DNA from: Gymnorhina tibicen
Taxonomy: Eukaryota > Chordata > Aves > Passeriformes > Artamidae
DNA length: 64,000 nt
Assembly (NCBI GenBank): GCA_013399875.1
Contig: VXAZ01009370.1
Location: forward strand, 2,674,032 to 2,738,031
Direction of reading: 5' to 3'
Position numbers and translations under genes: made by a program
In this document: piece after piece, positions 1 through 14,000 of the stretch
Position numbering within the stretch: position 1 is the stretch's first letter
Layout of the letters: every line of letters starts with the position of its first letter
The notes under the pieces: generated by a model
The model's database searches: none
Told to the model about the DNA's origin: nothing
What the model saw: the letters and a program-made list of their open reading frames with translations, nothing else

Positions 1-51
1 TGAGGGGCTGAGGGGCCGGGGGGCTGAGGGGCCGGGGGCCGAGGGGCCGGG
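1..51. repeat. G-rich tandem repeat at left edge
   Basis: The first 51 bases are imperfect copies of a unit of about 8-17 bases built from TGAGGGGC and CCGGGGG. Several runs of four or more G lie close together, so the plus strand could form G-quadruplexes. The array starts at base 1, so its full length is outside the window. It is either a minisatellite or the edge of a GC-rich island. Confidence 0.7.
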
Positions 52-3000
52 ACAATCGTTCGGAAACAGCCGCCAGCCAGCGCTGCCTTTCGTTTCATCT
101 GATTTGATGGCCGGGGTGCAGCCCCTTCCTTTCCTGGCAAGGAGGGCACTGGAGGTCAGACCCCTGTGGGGTCCTGGCTTTTACCTGGAACTCTGATCGA
201 GCACTGATCCCATCCAGCCTTGCTTGTCCTGGGAAATCAGCAGAACCAGAGAAACAACAGAGTATTGCCAGAGGATTTTTGTGTTCAGTTCATTTTCACT
301 GATGTTTAAGCTCCTTGAGGAAAGTTTTTGACTTGAGAGCTTTCGACAGTTTTCCACTGAAGACTGGGTTTTTTTCTCTCCGATAGCTAGATGGGCTAGA
401 ATGCCTTTTTGGTCTGTTTTTATTTGGCTTGAGATTAAGACTCTCCTTTCCATGCATGTTCTTATTTGTAAAGACAGACTACTTTTTCCCTCGAGGAATA
501 AAACAAGTCTGTAATCAAAATCCAAAATGACAAAAGCTAAATTTGCTGATTTTTAAACAGACATCTCCTCACAACGTTCTAAACCAATAGATAAAATTGC
601 TTCAGGTTAGTTACATGTTGTTCACAGGGAAACATATCTTGGCTTTATCACATAAAAAATACAGGTAATTGATTGCATACCAAATAACGTAAGAAATTAG
701 CTAGCTTTTGTTTTTGCATCATTAGCATACAACCTGGGAGTGTTTTAATGAGATTTTTCAAAATTCCTACCCAGTGTTACATTTGTCATTAATATTCTGA
801 TGCAGTAGTTGTATACTCAGCATATTTTTCTCTTGACAAGCTATAAAGAACTCACTATTCATGCACATTTAGGTAATAATTTTGATGTATAGTTATTTGC
901 ATATGGGCTGGTGGAGTTGTAACCAACTGCTGGACAATCTCAGCAAACCACTTGTGGTGTGAGTGTATTGCTTTGTCATTCAAAGCAGTTCGTGTGCTGG
1001 GAGAGGATTTCCAGAAATAATGGAGTCACTTTTTTTTTTTCTACTTCCTGCTGCGCTATTTGGATGGCGTTTTTTCTTTGTCTTGATGGAAAATTTCTAT
1101 AATCAATTGCATCCCTGGAGTCTAAAAGGTCCCAAGCACACCCGAAGTGTTGCTGCTTTGTGGTGGTCCCAAGGAGCCTGGCTTCTGGATGTCCACGATG
1201 TAAATCCTCAATTTTCCCAATAAAATGCAGGGATAAAACAACTTTCCCTTCTGTTGTTTAAACATTAGCAAGAAAGGGATTACCAGAAGGAGGTCTTTAA
1301 GGTAAACACAGGTATCTAAGATCCTCTCCCCCAAAGGTTGTGGGTCTGTCCAGATCCTTAGGACACCTCCCCTGTCTCAGTTGTATGTTCCTTTACAAAA
1401 CCAGCTGGAATTCTTTTGCCTGCATGCACTACTGAGCTTTTTCACCCAGCTGGCTTAATTCTGCAAGGAAGTGCCTAGAAGTACTTGTGGAGATGTGGCT
1501 TATCTTAAGTGTTCCTTCCCCTTCCTGCTTGTCTTTCCTGACAACACCCATTAGGCTGTGGAACTGTATTCAAATGTAAACATTCCTACCAACCATGTCA
1601 GCACAGGACATTCATGGCTTACTGAGCAGTTCCAAAATCTGGGCAGCAGGAGACTGGGAAAGTCACTTGGTACAAAACCAGAACAGAGGTGGGCCTGTAA
1701 GTTCCACAAATCATCATTTTCCCCCACTTAAAATTAAGTATTTTTTTAATGACTTTGCTGTCATTTCTTCAACATTTTCACTCTATCACCGACCATACAT
1801 TATGTTACTACTATATTAGACTAACATTCTTTAGTGTCTATTAGGCAACATCATTTTAAATCTAGCAGACACTTCTACTTATTGATTTTCAATAAATAAA
1901 ATTCATTCAGTGTATTAAGCTCCATATGCTCAGAATTTATAGAGAAACTCTTAAGAATGGGATTCAAGCATCACATTTCTCCTCCTCTGAACTTACCACA
2001 GCATTTCATATGTTATACTATACACACACTTATAGCCTCTTTATCAGTTATGAGACTATTTTAGACACTCTCAAATTATCAAGATTAAACTGAGGCATTT
2101 TTCCAGCAGTGGGAGTTCAAGCTCAGATACTGTTGGCTAATAAGGAGAGAAAGCAGGGAAACCAGCTGTTGCAAGACACTGAACTTTTGCCTTTGATCAT
2201 CCTTTACTTGATTCACAGCCAAAACCAAACATGCAGGTTTAGCAGAAGATAACGAAGTTTAGTGGGTGACAGAGAAATGGAGAATAAGCAATGTCAGTCA
2301 CAGCACAGTGCCAACCTTCTATTCCCGTAGGAACACCACCACCCAAATTTAAAGCATTTTCCCAGTCCTCTTTGGGACTGACTACTGATGCTCTGATGGA
2401 CATTTCTCCTGCCCTTATAGCAAGGGAAATAGGACAGACAAATGGGAGAATAATGCACAATAAATTTGGAAAATTATTAATATTTTACATATTAAATAAA
2501 TTGTATTGTATTTCTCAGGATTTTTTTCTAAACTGGTTTATTCTACAGTTAATGTCTCTTCAGGCTGTCTTGCTTAGAAATCTTCGATTATGGACTATTC
2601 CTATCTGAATTCTAGAGAGGCAGCAGTTTGCAGAGCCTATTCAAACAGTGCATTGAGTCATATCACTCCTTACTCCTTTCTTACTTCAGCAAATTTATGT
2701 CTGGTAACTTTACCAGACATTTTCCAGAAAAAATAATTCTGATGATTTCAAAGAATTCTTGATGTAATTTTGACTCTTAAAACCACTTATTAGATGTCCT
2801 GTTGTGTAGCACGGTACTCCTCCAGCTGTACACTATATTCTAATAATATTAGAAATAACTAACACAGTCACCTAATAAACTGTATTTGCAGCACAATAAT
2901 ATTATATTACTGTAAATGTCAAAATATATATTCTATGAGGATAGGATGAACATGGGAAATTTAGGAAATACAGAATATGTAAAGAAAAAAGAGACTATTT

Positions 3001-3949
3001 TACGTTACTACCATTTTAAAGGAACTTTCAGGAAGAAGACTTTCATATAATGAATCAAAGATTGTATTAACTTAAATTCCTTTGACTTTTGCTCCTCCCT
3101 TTCAGACACAAAATAAATACATACAGTGAAGGAAATCTTTTCAAATTCAAAACCTAAACACACAGGCTGCAATCTGCTCTGGTATTTGCATTTACCTACC
3201 CACAGAGTACTTCCACAAGTGATGCTGTACGTGTACATAATGCCGTTAGCCTGCACAATGCAAATGGGCAACAGTTTCTCTGACAAGGCAGATAAGAACC
3301 AGATAAGGCAACTTCAAACTTCACCACAGTTCTGGCTTCTTACATTTTAACATAAATCTTCATATTCCTATCAAAGGATTCATTTGGCTTTCTAAATATT
3401 TAATGATGCTCTCCCGCTTTTTCACTCGTCGCCTTGAAAGCACTTCTCACTTCAAAAAAGGCAAGGAAATGATGTTGTTTCTACTCTGCAAATGTAAAAA
3501 ACCAGGCACAAATGAATGGTTTTTCCAACTCTGGTATTTCAAATCTCAAACTTCTTCATTAAGTTATGCTGGTGTCCACCAAAATGCAGAGCCATTTCTT
3601 ACACTCCTTTCTTGTCCAAGTTACCTGTCACAGGAAATGGAGAGCCTTGAAAAGAAGCTGGCTCAGCCCTTTAGAACTGGAATCTGCACAATGCTCTTCT
3701 ACTTTCAAGTGGCACTCCCTAAGAAAGGTGCTACTAAAACTGTGTTTGCCCAGGCAAAACACAAAATACAAAAATGCAGTGCTTGTATTATGCTAAAGGT
3801 ATTATCACTGCACAATTACACTGTGAATATACTGGAGGAAGAATAATATTGATTAAATGGGAGTATTGTAAACATACTAATATGTCTTATCATTACAACA
3901 TGTGAAATGAAGAGAGAACTCCATGTTTCTGAAATTTTGTCAAAACCCC
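52..3949. other. Intergenic, AT-rich, no gene recognised
   Basis: This stretch lies downstream of the 3' end of the MFSD13B-like gene. Apart from GC-rich sequence in the first 180 bases it is AT-rich, with frequent stops in all frames. The longest open frame (3403-3846, plus, 147 codons) resembles no family I know and has no splice-linked partner. No transposon, RNA gene or CpG island is recognisable. Confidence 0.6.
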
Positions 3950-4917
3950 TTTATTTTATAAAAATCACAGGATCCATTTAAAAGCTTGACTGAATATATT
4001 CTGGTAAGAATGAATTAGAAATTAACCAACTTCAACTTGATGATTCAGAAATCAAATTCAATTGTCACACACCAAATGAGTTTGCCAACGTAACACCACT
4101 GAACAGGCAGAGCTTGGTTTAGTAACTGTGAGTGCTTAGATCTGTCCAAGAGCTGAACCCTACACCCACAGACCAATGCTCTCCCTGCCACAAAGACATT
4201 CTGTGTGAAGCACTAACAATAGGATACCTTCAAAATTATTTTCCCATTTAAAGCCAGAAAACTGCACTGACCTTCCACCAACCAGAGGCATTCAGAAAGC
4301 CAGTGAGGACTTATGGAGCTTTTTCCATATTCAGAACACTGAACAGCATTTTAATCTTTTTCTTCTTTAGCCTTACACAGACTTTCACAGGGTAGTTAAT
4401 TACTCTTGGCTCTTCCCGTGGTAGCTGTCAGATTTGTCTTGATACTGGCCAGCTAGACATCATCTAAATTTTTCTCTTCATCTCCCTGCCATCCATGAGG
4501 ATCTTCCAGATTAACTTCAGAGATCTGCCATTTTATCAGTATGGCAAAATTAATCCACCAGTAAGCTTAAGAAAATACAGTTCCCTTGAATTCCAGGTGC
4601 TGGGTTGGGATTCCTTTCCCTGATCTGCCATACCCTTTCTTCAAATGAGTTAACATGAGTCATTATATACCAGAAATTACTTTAAATAAAAGTAATTAAG
4701 GATAAAACCCATTCATGGAAAGCAACTGAACTAGGAAAAACTCTGTGTAGGCTCAGCATTAAGGCTGATGTGACTTGGAGTCTACAGAAGCTGAAAATGC
4801 AGCTTTACTGAAACAGCTCAAACCGTGTTTCAGCTTGCAAATTTGCCTTCTCACATGAAAAACTTACTGAACTCTTCTGTGGTTCAGCAGGAGATGCACC
4901 GACCACTGGCTGCATGT
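3950..4917 (-). other. Probable 3' UTR of MFSD13B-like gene
   Basis: After the stop codon at 4920-4918 the minus strand has no coding similarity. The first strong AATAAA on the minus strand is at 3955-3950, giving a 3' UTR of about 970 bases. A weaker ATTAAA-type hexamer lies near 4355. The true cleavage site is inferred, not seen. Confidence 0.45.
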
Positions 4918-5047
4918 TCAGTGTAGAGCTGCCACGTGGCTGTCCTGGATGGAAAAGGGAGTCCAGGTCAGGATCTGCAGGACTGCAATGCAGAGGGGAA
5001 CCAGGCAGACCAGGTAGAACATGGCATCGTGGAGATCTAAAAAAGAC
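4918..5047 (-). CDS. MFSD13B: MFSD13B-like coding exon 6 (C-terminus)
   Basis: Encodes residues 425-466 and the TGA stop, after a codon split 2+1 with exon 5. It holds the last transmembrane helix, with Phe-Tyr-Leu-Val-Cys-Leu-Val-Pro as in TMEM180. The protein ends only about 15 residues after the helix, a shorter tail than I recall for TMEM180. The acceptor is a tandem CAGCAG, so 5050 is an alternative exon edge adding one codon. Confidence 0.82.
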
Positions 5048-8000
5048 CTGCTGAAACAAATGAGAACACAGCTTTCAGTATGAAGGTTAACTTCCATGGT
5101 CACTAAACAAGTTATTTTTAAAGCATTCCCGTTATATACACATAGACATGCTACTGTACAGTCAATTCTAAATAAAAGAAATATAAATATCTTGTGTATT
5201 TTCTAGTTCTGCATACAAAGATGTATTTTATGTTGTTTTCTCTAGCTGGGAGGAATTCAGACAATTAGCACACAAAGAGTTAATTTTAATACACTGTGGG
5301 CAACCTAAGAAATTCTGTTCACTACTTTCCTGCTCATCTGTATTATGTGATAGAGAAATCAATTTAAGCAAATTTCATCCACTTATAGAACAGAGCATCT
5401 GAAAAGCTTTAGTAAGACTGAAAAATCTGGAGGAGAAAGAAAAGCAGAAAATGGAAGCAAACATTTTAATAGGAAATTAATTTATTTAAGTTAAAATCTG
5501 TGCTACTAACTATCCACATAGTGTGTTGTTTTAGCTGCTGAGTGCTAGATAGAAGTAATGATAATTGCACAAAATTCAGGTGTGGTTTCAAGGTCTGTTT
5601 GAAATATCAAGCCTTATTTCATTTGGTTTCAAAATAAATGATTACAAGATAATATAAGCCATAAAAAGAATACATGTGAAATTCACACTCATTTTCATTT
5701 TTTCTAATGAATGCATGGCATTTCCTCATCTCAATCTTCTCTAATGAAAAAGAAATAAAAGCATCAGCAAATATGAATCAAAAAAGAAAATACAGGAATT
5801 AAATGAGTTCCCTTTTATGAGCAGTATGGCTTCTGACAGCTCAAAGCATGCATTTTGGCATTCATCTAGTAGCTGGAATCATTATCTACTTGCATTTTGT
5901 TAATTATGGGATTCTAATTACTTAAATATCAGGAAAGTCAACTCAAGCTGAGAAACAGCCCCTAAGTGAACTTTCTCTCCATGAGGCAGTTTATGTTACT
6001 TTCTAATTTTTTTCCTTAGCATTCAGGGATGAGATAAGAGACTCACAGAACAGCTATGGACATGGTCCAAAAAACCTGAAATCTGTGAAAGAAAACCCAA
6101 ACCTCAAGCAGGTTTTTGAATAAAACCAAGGAGCTCCTCTGAATCATGCAAGAATCAACTCATGTCTCACTCGGTTTAACAGAAAAAAATGTTTGCAGCC
6201 TCCAGCGAAGCCCAGATCCCGTCCTTAGTACAAACACAGGTTCATAAATGAGCACAGTTTATCTCAAGTCATGTACATGCTAATGCTACATAAGAAAACA
6301 AAAGCCCACAGGCTCACAAGTGAATCACTTAATCACTCAGGCAACTGCGTTTATGACTGGAAGTGTTCACTAGCAGGCCACTGGTCCATAGCCAATGTTT
6401 ATTGGCAGTGACGATAATTTACCATTTGGAGTTGTTTACTGGCCTGTATCCAAGTGCATTTCCAGTGCACCTACGAGGGAAGGAGCCCACATCGTGCACA
6501 GCTCTGGCACAACTGCGCCCAGGGGCTGCAGGAGCAGTGCCAGCAGGGAGGCCACAGACACAAAACGTAACCACCTAAGGACGAGAGCAGGACTCAGACA
6601 CAGTTAACAGGATGCTGGGGTTTGCATTTGGCCTCTTGTGCACACTGAAGAGGATTGCAGTTTTCAGTACTAACATTACTCTGTCTTTACACAAAGAACA
6701 TCTGCAAAATCACTCACACCGTGCAATCCTAATTTGGTTTCACTGGAATAATGCTGATTTAAGAAAATAATATTACCTACTGTACTGTAAAACCTTAAGT
6801 TATTGCAGGAATTATGAAAAAATAAAATACACAAAAAAAGGAATGGGAAAATATTTCATTAAGGGACTGGGATAAATCAAGAGCAGAGCTTGGATTTTAT
6901 CATGATTACAGCTGAACAAGTAACTTCAGAAATTTCCACATCTACGTTTCTTTTTGCCCAGACAGGAATAAAACAAACAATGTTTCCCTAAACAGCCCTA
7001 AAATCACTCTCAACAGAATGTCATGTAGTTCAGTAATTCAACATGAAAGCATTAACAGTTTAAAGTGCCTTCAATAAATAATGAAGAGTTGCTGCCAAAT
7101 AGCTTCGTTCTGAAGAACGAATTTGAGAAGCACTTTCAAGAGAAGCTCGTGGTAGTTGCAGTGGCTCTCCAGAAGAGGGAGGTTTTAAACTAGGCATCTT
7201 TTCCATGGCAAAGAAAAAAAAAATCAAGCCAAACTAAAAAGAAACCAAACCCAAGCAAGAACAAAAACCACCTCAAGCCACACAGGGCATGATGCTGGAA
7301 GATGCCCTGTGTGATGATGATGGAAGAAAGGAAAAATCAGGACACTCCATTCTGCAAAGTATTGCTGAAATTTTAAGGATATTAAAAATACTTTCCACGA
7401 CAGAGTGCTTAATTTCTGTGTAGTGAGCACATTTCCGAAGGGTGTGGCACAGTGTGTGAGCAGAGGGGAAGGATCCGCTCCGAGCTGCTGGCAATATTTA
7501 CCTGGTGCAGCCCCAGGTACCTCTCCAGCCCCTTTCTCCAGCCCGTGGAGATGCCCCGGGACGGCAGCGTGACCCTCGGTGTACCTGCCACAGCCCCAGC
7601 TTTGTGTCATCCCCGAACTTCCCGAGGGTCCGTCCTGCCCCATCATCCTGGTGATCCCGGAATGCAGCCCGGACAGGCACTACCCACCCCCTTCCCCTGC
7701 CCGCCGGGCGAGGCATTTAACTGGGGAAGTTTATCAAGCTGGTCAAGCATCACTTCCCCTTGGTGGAGCCATGCTGGCTATTAGTGATGATTTTATTGTC
7801 CTGACTGTGCCTGCAGGTTTCCAGGACTAGCTGCTCCATCACTGTCGCTACAGTTTAACTCTCAGGTCAAGAAAAAGTAGTAATTATTAATAAAATAAAT
7901 TATTAAAAAATAACTCAGAACGCAGCAAATAGTGTACAGACTGCATATTCTGCCTTGTCCCAGTGAACAACATTGCTGGAAGCTCTTAAGACGTATTTAT

Positions 8001-11000
8001 TCAGGGCCCAAACATTTTGTTAATGCAGAATAAGGGTCCTCTGTACTATCTTCACACTTCACTGCCACTACACCTAATAAAGCAAATGCCTTCTGAAACA
8101 CTCAATAGATATTCCCAGCTTTGGAGAAGGAGGAAGGACGGAGCTGAGATTGTATTGGCATGGGTCATAATGCTTCATTTTATATCATTCACATGTGTGA
8201 AATGCTTTTTTTTCCCAAAACAGTTTCAGCCTATTTTAAAGAATCTCTTGTATTTAATTTCTGTTTGTCCTCAAACAATTTTGTCCTGGGGCAAGTGTAT
8301 TTTAACTGTCTGCCTATGGCTGAAATACGAGATCAGCCAATAGGTTTTTAATATATATAAGTAATTTTAGCTCTGTCAATGGTCTGAGTGCATTGCCAAG
8401 GGCAAACTGACTCCCTAGAAACAACTTTTGAGTTTTCTGGTCTTGGTGGACTGTGTATCAACCCTGTACTCCATCTGCAAGCGAAGGACATCCCATTCAC
8501 ACCCTGCATATGCAGGAAACATGGGCAAACTGCTTCATAGCTAAGAAATTATTTTTGAAAGGACGGGCAAAAGAAATACATAATATATTTCGGGTGCTCT
8601 GATTCACTAATCTCAGCTTTGTATGTTTTATGCTGTTCCTGGCCCTAGTGAAATAAATAAAATTTCAGCATGACTCAAGTGAAAACACAGATTTTATAGA
8701 TTGAGCACTCCAAATATTTCAAATCTGTATATAATAATCTGTATAATATGTATATGTAGTTGCTATAGTCCAGGGGCTACTTAGTGGGGAAAAAAGATTT
8801 ATGACTACTGGGATTTAAAATCCATCCACAAAGGGATCATTTCTCTGATTGAAAGGGATCAGAACTGCAGTTTTTATGTTTCAAATCTGAATTTCTCTGA
8901 ATCATCAAGATGAATATATTCAGCCCTCTCATATCCACATCCAGTTCAACCTACCACTCTTCTACAAAAATCACTCATCTTATTTGACATTCTAATGAGG
9001 TTCATGTCCTCCTCACATCATCTCACTGGCTATCTACAGAATGCATTAAAATAAGCTGTTCTCACACATAGCCTCAAACTTCAGCTGCCTCTGCTTCTGT
9101 CTGGATGCATTTCTGAAGACCACCTGTTGTTCTTTTATGTCATGCTTGTCCCCAAGCATTTTTTTAGAAAATTCCTCAAATACGAAATGCTCTCCTAACC
9201 TTAGGTGACACATAACCAGACCTTTCTCCCTCAGGAGCTTTCTCCACAACAGTTCACATACAATTGTGTTTCCCTATTTCTTGAGGTTTTCACTAAAAAT
9301 TTATGTAGTTCTCAGGATGTTCATGGTGTTCCCTCACGTAAATCCTAATCAGAACGGATTTTTCCATTTAGCCCTGACTTCAGTTGTTCCTTGCGTTGCC
9401 ACTTCCTCCTGATGGTCATAAATACAGCCCGTGACCCTTTCGGTGTGGTTATTCCCTGTTAATTTGTTTTTATGAAAGCGCACACATGTCCAGCTAACCA
9501 GCAACCACAGCTTTATGCTGTATTAAGGTCTCCAGGGACTGCAGTGAAATCATTAGCATTAGAATGGTAAGTAGTACTGGAGCCAAAATTATACACTCCT
9601 ACTCAAGGCAAATTCCCTCCCTCCAGTGCTTTCTCTCAAACAATAAATGCATCTTATTAACATTGTATATTATATATTTAAGGAAGTAGGTTTATGAGGT
9701 ACACAAAATGCAGAAGCCAGGACAACATGTATCTTAATAAGAGCTATTAGGGGATCTCAAACATTTTTTTCATTTTTTTGCAAAAAGCCAGGGGATGGTC
9801 AACTGCTGACAGGTATCCTTTGCTTTTCAAAATTAGGTAGATATCCTGATGTGTATTGTTTAATAAATTATTTACTCTTTAATAAACATTTGTACTTCTA
9901 CACAAACAAAAACAACTGATAAGCATTTTTAGTGTTTGTGATTTTGAAGTGCAGTTGATGCAAACTAATTGCTGATCAATTTGCCTTTTAGCTTACAGGA
10001 GTATTTCATGTTATTTTCTAAGATTTAAAGCATCTCTCTTGAACTCACCTTATATCAGGATGACCAGGTACATTATTCAGGTTGTAATATCCATAATGAT
10101 TTAGTATTGCAACCACAACCATTGGAGCCAAAGATTGGGCAGGCTTGGTAAATAAGGCATTGGTACCAAAAACCATAGAGGATAGTGGTAATCTAAAACA
10201 TTTGGGGGAAAAACAAATTAATGCACAACACAAACTTATTAGTGTATTAATTACAATAGTGATTTTAAAAAGCTTGAAATCCTGTTAATATGAAAATGCT
10301 AAATATCATGAGCCTTAGCTTTATCTAGTTCACACATTATAGCAAACTATCACAATGAAATTTAAATTTATTTGGAAATTAAAGGTTACAAGCCTCTGGG
10401 GTGTATATATATATATATATATGTATATGTATATGTATGCACACACATATATACATACACAACATACACACAGCTTGGCTCCAATTCTGAAGTGACTTGT
10501 ACTCAAATTCAGCTTTGTGCACTTTGAGTAATTACTGAAGTTAAATTAGACTGAACAGTGCATGCAGAAAATGAGGCAATTTTTTCCTCACAAAAGCAAC
10601 AGATCTCCCCTTTGAGGGGCAAGTTCTTTAACAGGGCTGAATCTGCACTTACACAACCACTGGTGGAACCAACAGGAAGTTACGTGCACTTTGATAACAA
10701 TCCAAAAGATCAGTGAGTTGCAATATGCTGTTCTGCAGCAGGTTTTATCACTTTTATTTCAGGGAGATAATGGAACCAATTAGACTTTGAAATTTGCACT
10801 TTAGCTAGCATAGGCAAAGCTTTCTTAACACCTTTTCCATCTTAAAAAGGCCTTATTCAGAAAATTCCATACATGATTATAGATGTATCTAGTTACAAAA
10901 TAATTCAATTGAAGCTAACAAAAATAAAGCCACAAAAATTGGAAGGACTTGGCTTATATTATAGTATAATAAATATAAAAACTATAGTATAGTATAATAA

Positions 11001-14000
11001 AAGAGTTTAAATGACTCTCTGAAGTAAGAGCAGGAAACTTTACTCAAGTTCTGATCTTTACTTATGCTAAGTTGCTCTCACAGAAGTACTTCTGTATCAA
11101 GGATCCCAGATCATTTACTGTCTTTACTTTGACATAATTTATTACCAAAGAGTAACAAGGCAAATAGCATGTTTAAAAAAGCAGTTTAAAAAACCAGACT
11201 GACATACCTCCTCTTGTGCTTTATTAAATCTGCATCAACAATGTCTGCCAAAGGCAAATTGAACAAGCTAAATGAAGCTTGCACAATTACCCTAAAGAAA
11301 AAGAAAATATTGAAGATGTTCGTAGTTCTTAGATTCACTGTATAATGAAATTGTAACTGACATTCTAACACAAACACACCAACACTGATATTCTGCAAAC
11401 ACACAAAGCTGAGATGTTCTTTAAAACTTGGTGATCTATCTGAAAGCATTACTAGATCTGTTCTTAGTTGAGAATTAGAAATCAAAATGCAAACCTAAAA
11501 GTCAGGGGTTTTCTGCTTTTTTTTCCTGGACATTGGTGTGAAAGGTCATGAACACTCTGACAATGAATTTACATTATCAGTAAATGTCATTTAAAGTGAT
11601 CAGGAGAAAAGAACACCTCAGAAAAAGGGGAAACTGAAAATTTGCTCTTGAAATCTGGAAAAGACATGACCGCAGGGAAGATAAACTTCAAGGTGGAAGA
11701 ATTAAAACAGAAAGAATAGCTTACATGCATTCCTATATATGTATTTACAGTGTATATAGCTGTATATAGATATGCATTTCAACACACACATAAAAACCTG
11801 ATTCTTAACAAATAGCTAAATGAAACAATAAATGTTACAATTTCTGTGTCTTATTAAATTTTGGGTGTGATGAGCTTTTACTAACAAGGTACTTTGAACA
11901 ACTAGCACTTTAAACATACAGTCTTTAGGTACCTTAGAATTTTTTCCTGGAGAAATCAAAACACATCTTCATAATTTAAAACATGCAGATAATGAAATTC
12001 AATTTATTGTTCACACAATTCAGTGTTAGAGTAGCCCACGACTGCAATACTGAAAATAAGAATGAAAACGGGGTGGGGAGGGAAAGAGAAAGAAAAGGAG
12101 GGCAGGAAAGAACATGGAGAAAGACAGTAATGAAAGAGAACATGAAGAAATAAAAACAAACTGCTGTAACAATATTCTCATACAAACAGCTCTTTATCTT
12201 TAAATAACGTTTCCATGTATCATTATATACTTATGTGAAAATACTACTTCTTGGCATCTTACTACTGAGCACCAGTGGAAATGTGCCCCAGTGCTGGTTT
12301 CCCAAGAGACACCTGAGTTACCCAAACTTGTCTGCAGCGCAGCACACAAGTGTTCCTGCAATACAGGGTGAGGTCTGAGCTTTCCTAGCAAAAAGTCTCC
12401 GGGGAGTTCCTCTGCTGAGCTCTTCCATGGCTATGTGGAAAACATGAGATTCTCCTTCCCCTGAATCTCAGGTTAAAGTGACTGAAGGCATGTGCCTGCA
12501 AAATGTAATTGCTGTTTGTATTTTAAGCTTTTCTTTTTTATTTTAAGCAGAAATTAAAAGCTGAAATGGAATAAAATAAAAGCTAAAAAAAAAGCTGTAT
12601 CTGGAGTTTCAACTTTTCTGACAAGTGAAACAGAACGAAAGCCACGAAAGCAGAGGCAGAATCTTCATGGTAATAAAATGAAGTGTCTGCTCTGTTAGAA
12701 GTTGTCCCGGTTTGAGAGGAAGTATTTCATCCGTGTCTATGAACAGGGGAGTGTATTTACTTACATGTTTGTTGTGACATAAAATGCCAACAGGTAATAG
12801 TGGTCTTGCCCTAGAAGACACATGACAGCAGCAGCTACTCCTTCATAGTAAAAGGAAAACAAGATGATTCTGTAATAACCAAACTTCTTCAACGAAGCAT
12901 GACTGAGAAGAACAAGGCACTGAAAAGATAATATATACACATATAGGATGAAAAGATACAGTACAGTGTCTCAGCATTAGGAGAGCTATAAAACACAGAC
13001 CTGACATAAATTATTAATAGCCTTTAAAGAAAAAACCCAACCAACAATCCTAAGAAGTTCAACAAAATAAAAAACCAGGAATTGAACGAAGACAACTGTC
13101 TACTGGCTCATTCTATGCTACTTCTACTAGGTACAGTCTCCTTTCACTCAAAAACTAGCCAGCTGAGAACTGCCACATCCTGGGGGAAATGCTGTTTCCC
13201 ACAATGCCTAACTATTATTTAATGCTCATGATCTTTACTTTTGATATCCCTTAAAGTATTAGCTTTGCAGTATAACTGTAAATCAAGCATCTCGCCATTT
13301 AACTCTGACAAGAAGTATTTTCAGTAACTGCTTTTTCATTAATATTACTATTTTCACTGACATTTATAGAAATCAAGAATGATTTTTAAGTTGGCAAAGC
13401 AAGTTCACCAAGACAGCTTTAACTAAGCAAGTGAGAGGCTTTACTAGCAAGCAGAGAAAGGCAGAGGCCAGTGCTTGTGCATGGCTGAGTTTTAATTTTG
13501 CCAATATTGGCCAGGAGTAGATTCGGAAAATCGAGTGACTGGCAAACTCATGAAAATGATATTAAGTGCTGATTATAGTATGAACAAAATTTAAGTTCTT
13601 CTACATTGTTCCTCTCTTTCCACTTTCAATAGGACATTCTGAAGTGAATTATGTTCTTTTTCTTATGTGGGCCCATGTCACCATCCACACGTACATGGTC
13701 CTCATCTCCGTCACAAACATACAAACTGTATAAAGACACAAGTTTTCTCCTTTCTTCTGTGTTATGGAGATGAACTGTGTAATATTCAGATGAAGAACAG
13801 GAAAGAATTTTCCTTGTACAACTGCTCCCACACTGAAGTGCTTTAACATAACAAATAAAACCAGGATGCTACGGTCAGACAAAGATTACCGTGGCAAATG
13901 CTATTGTAAAAAAGCTCATACTTGATCAGGGAGGTAAAACAAATCTGGAAAGTTGGTATAAGAAAAACATCTTTTTTATAAGAAACTTAAAACATACTCT

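Noticed and set aside
3403..3846. 147-codon plus-strand frame
   Set aside because: No family resemblance, no promoter or splice partner, AT-rich intergenic sequence.
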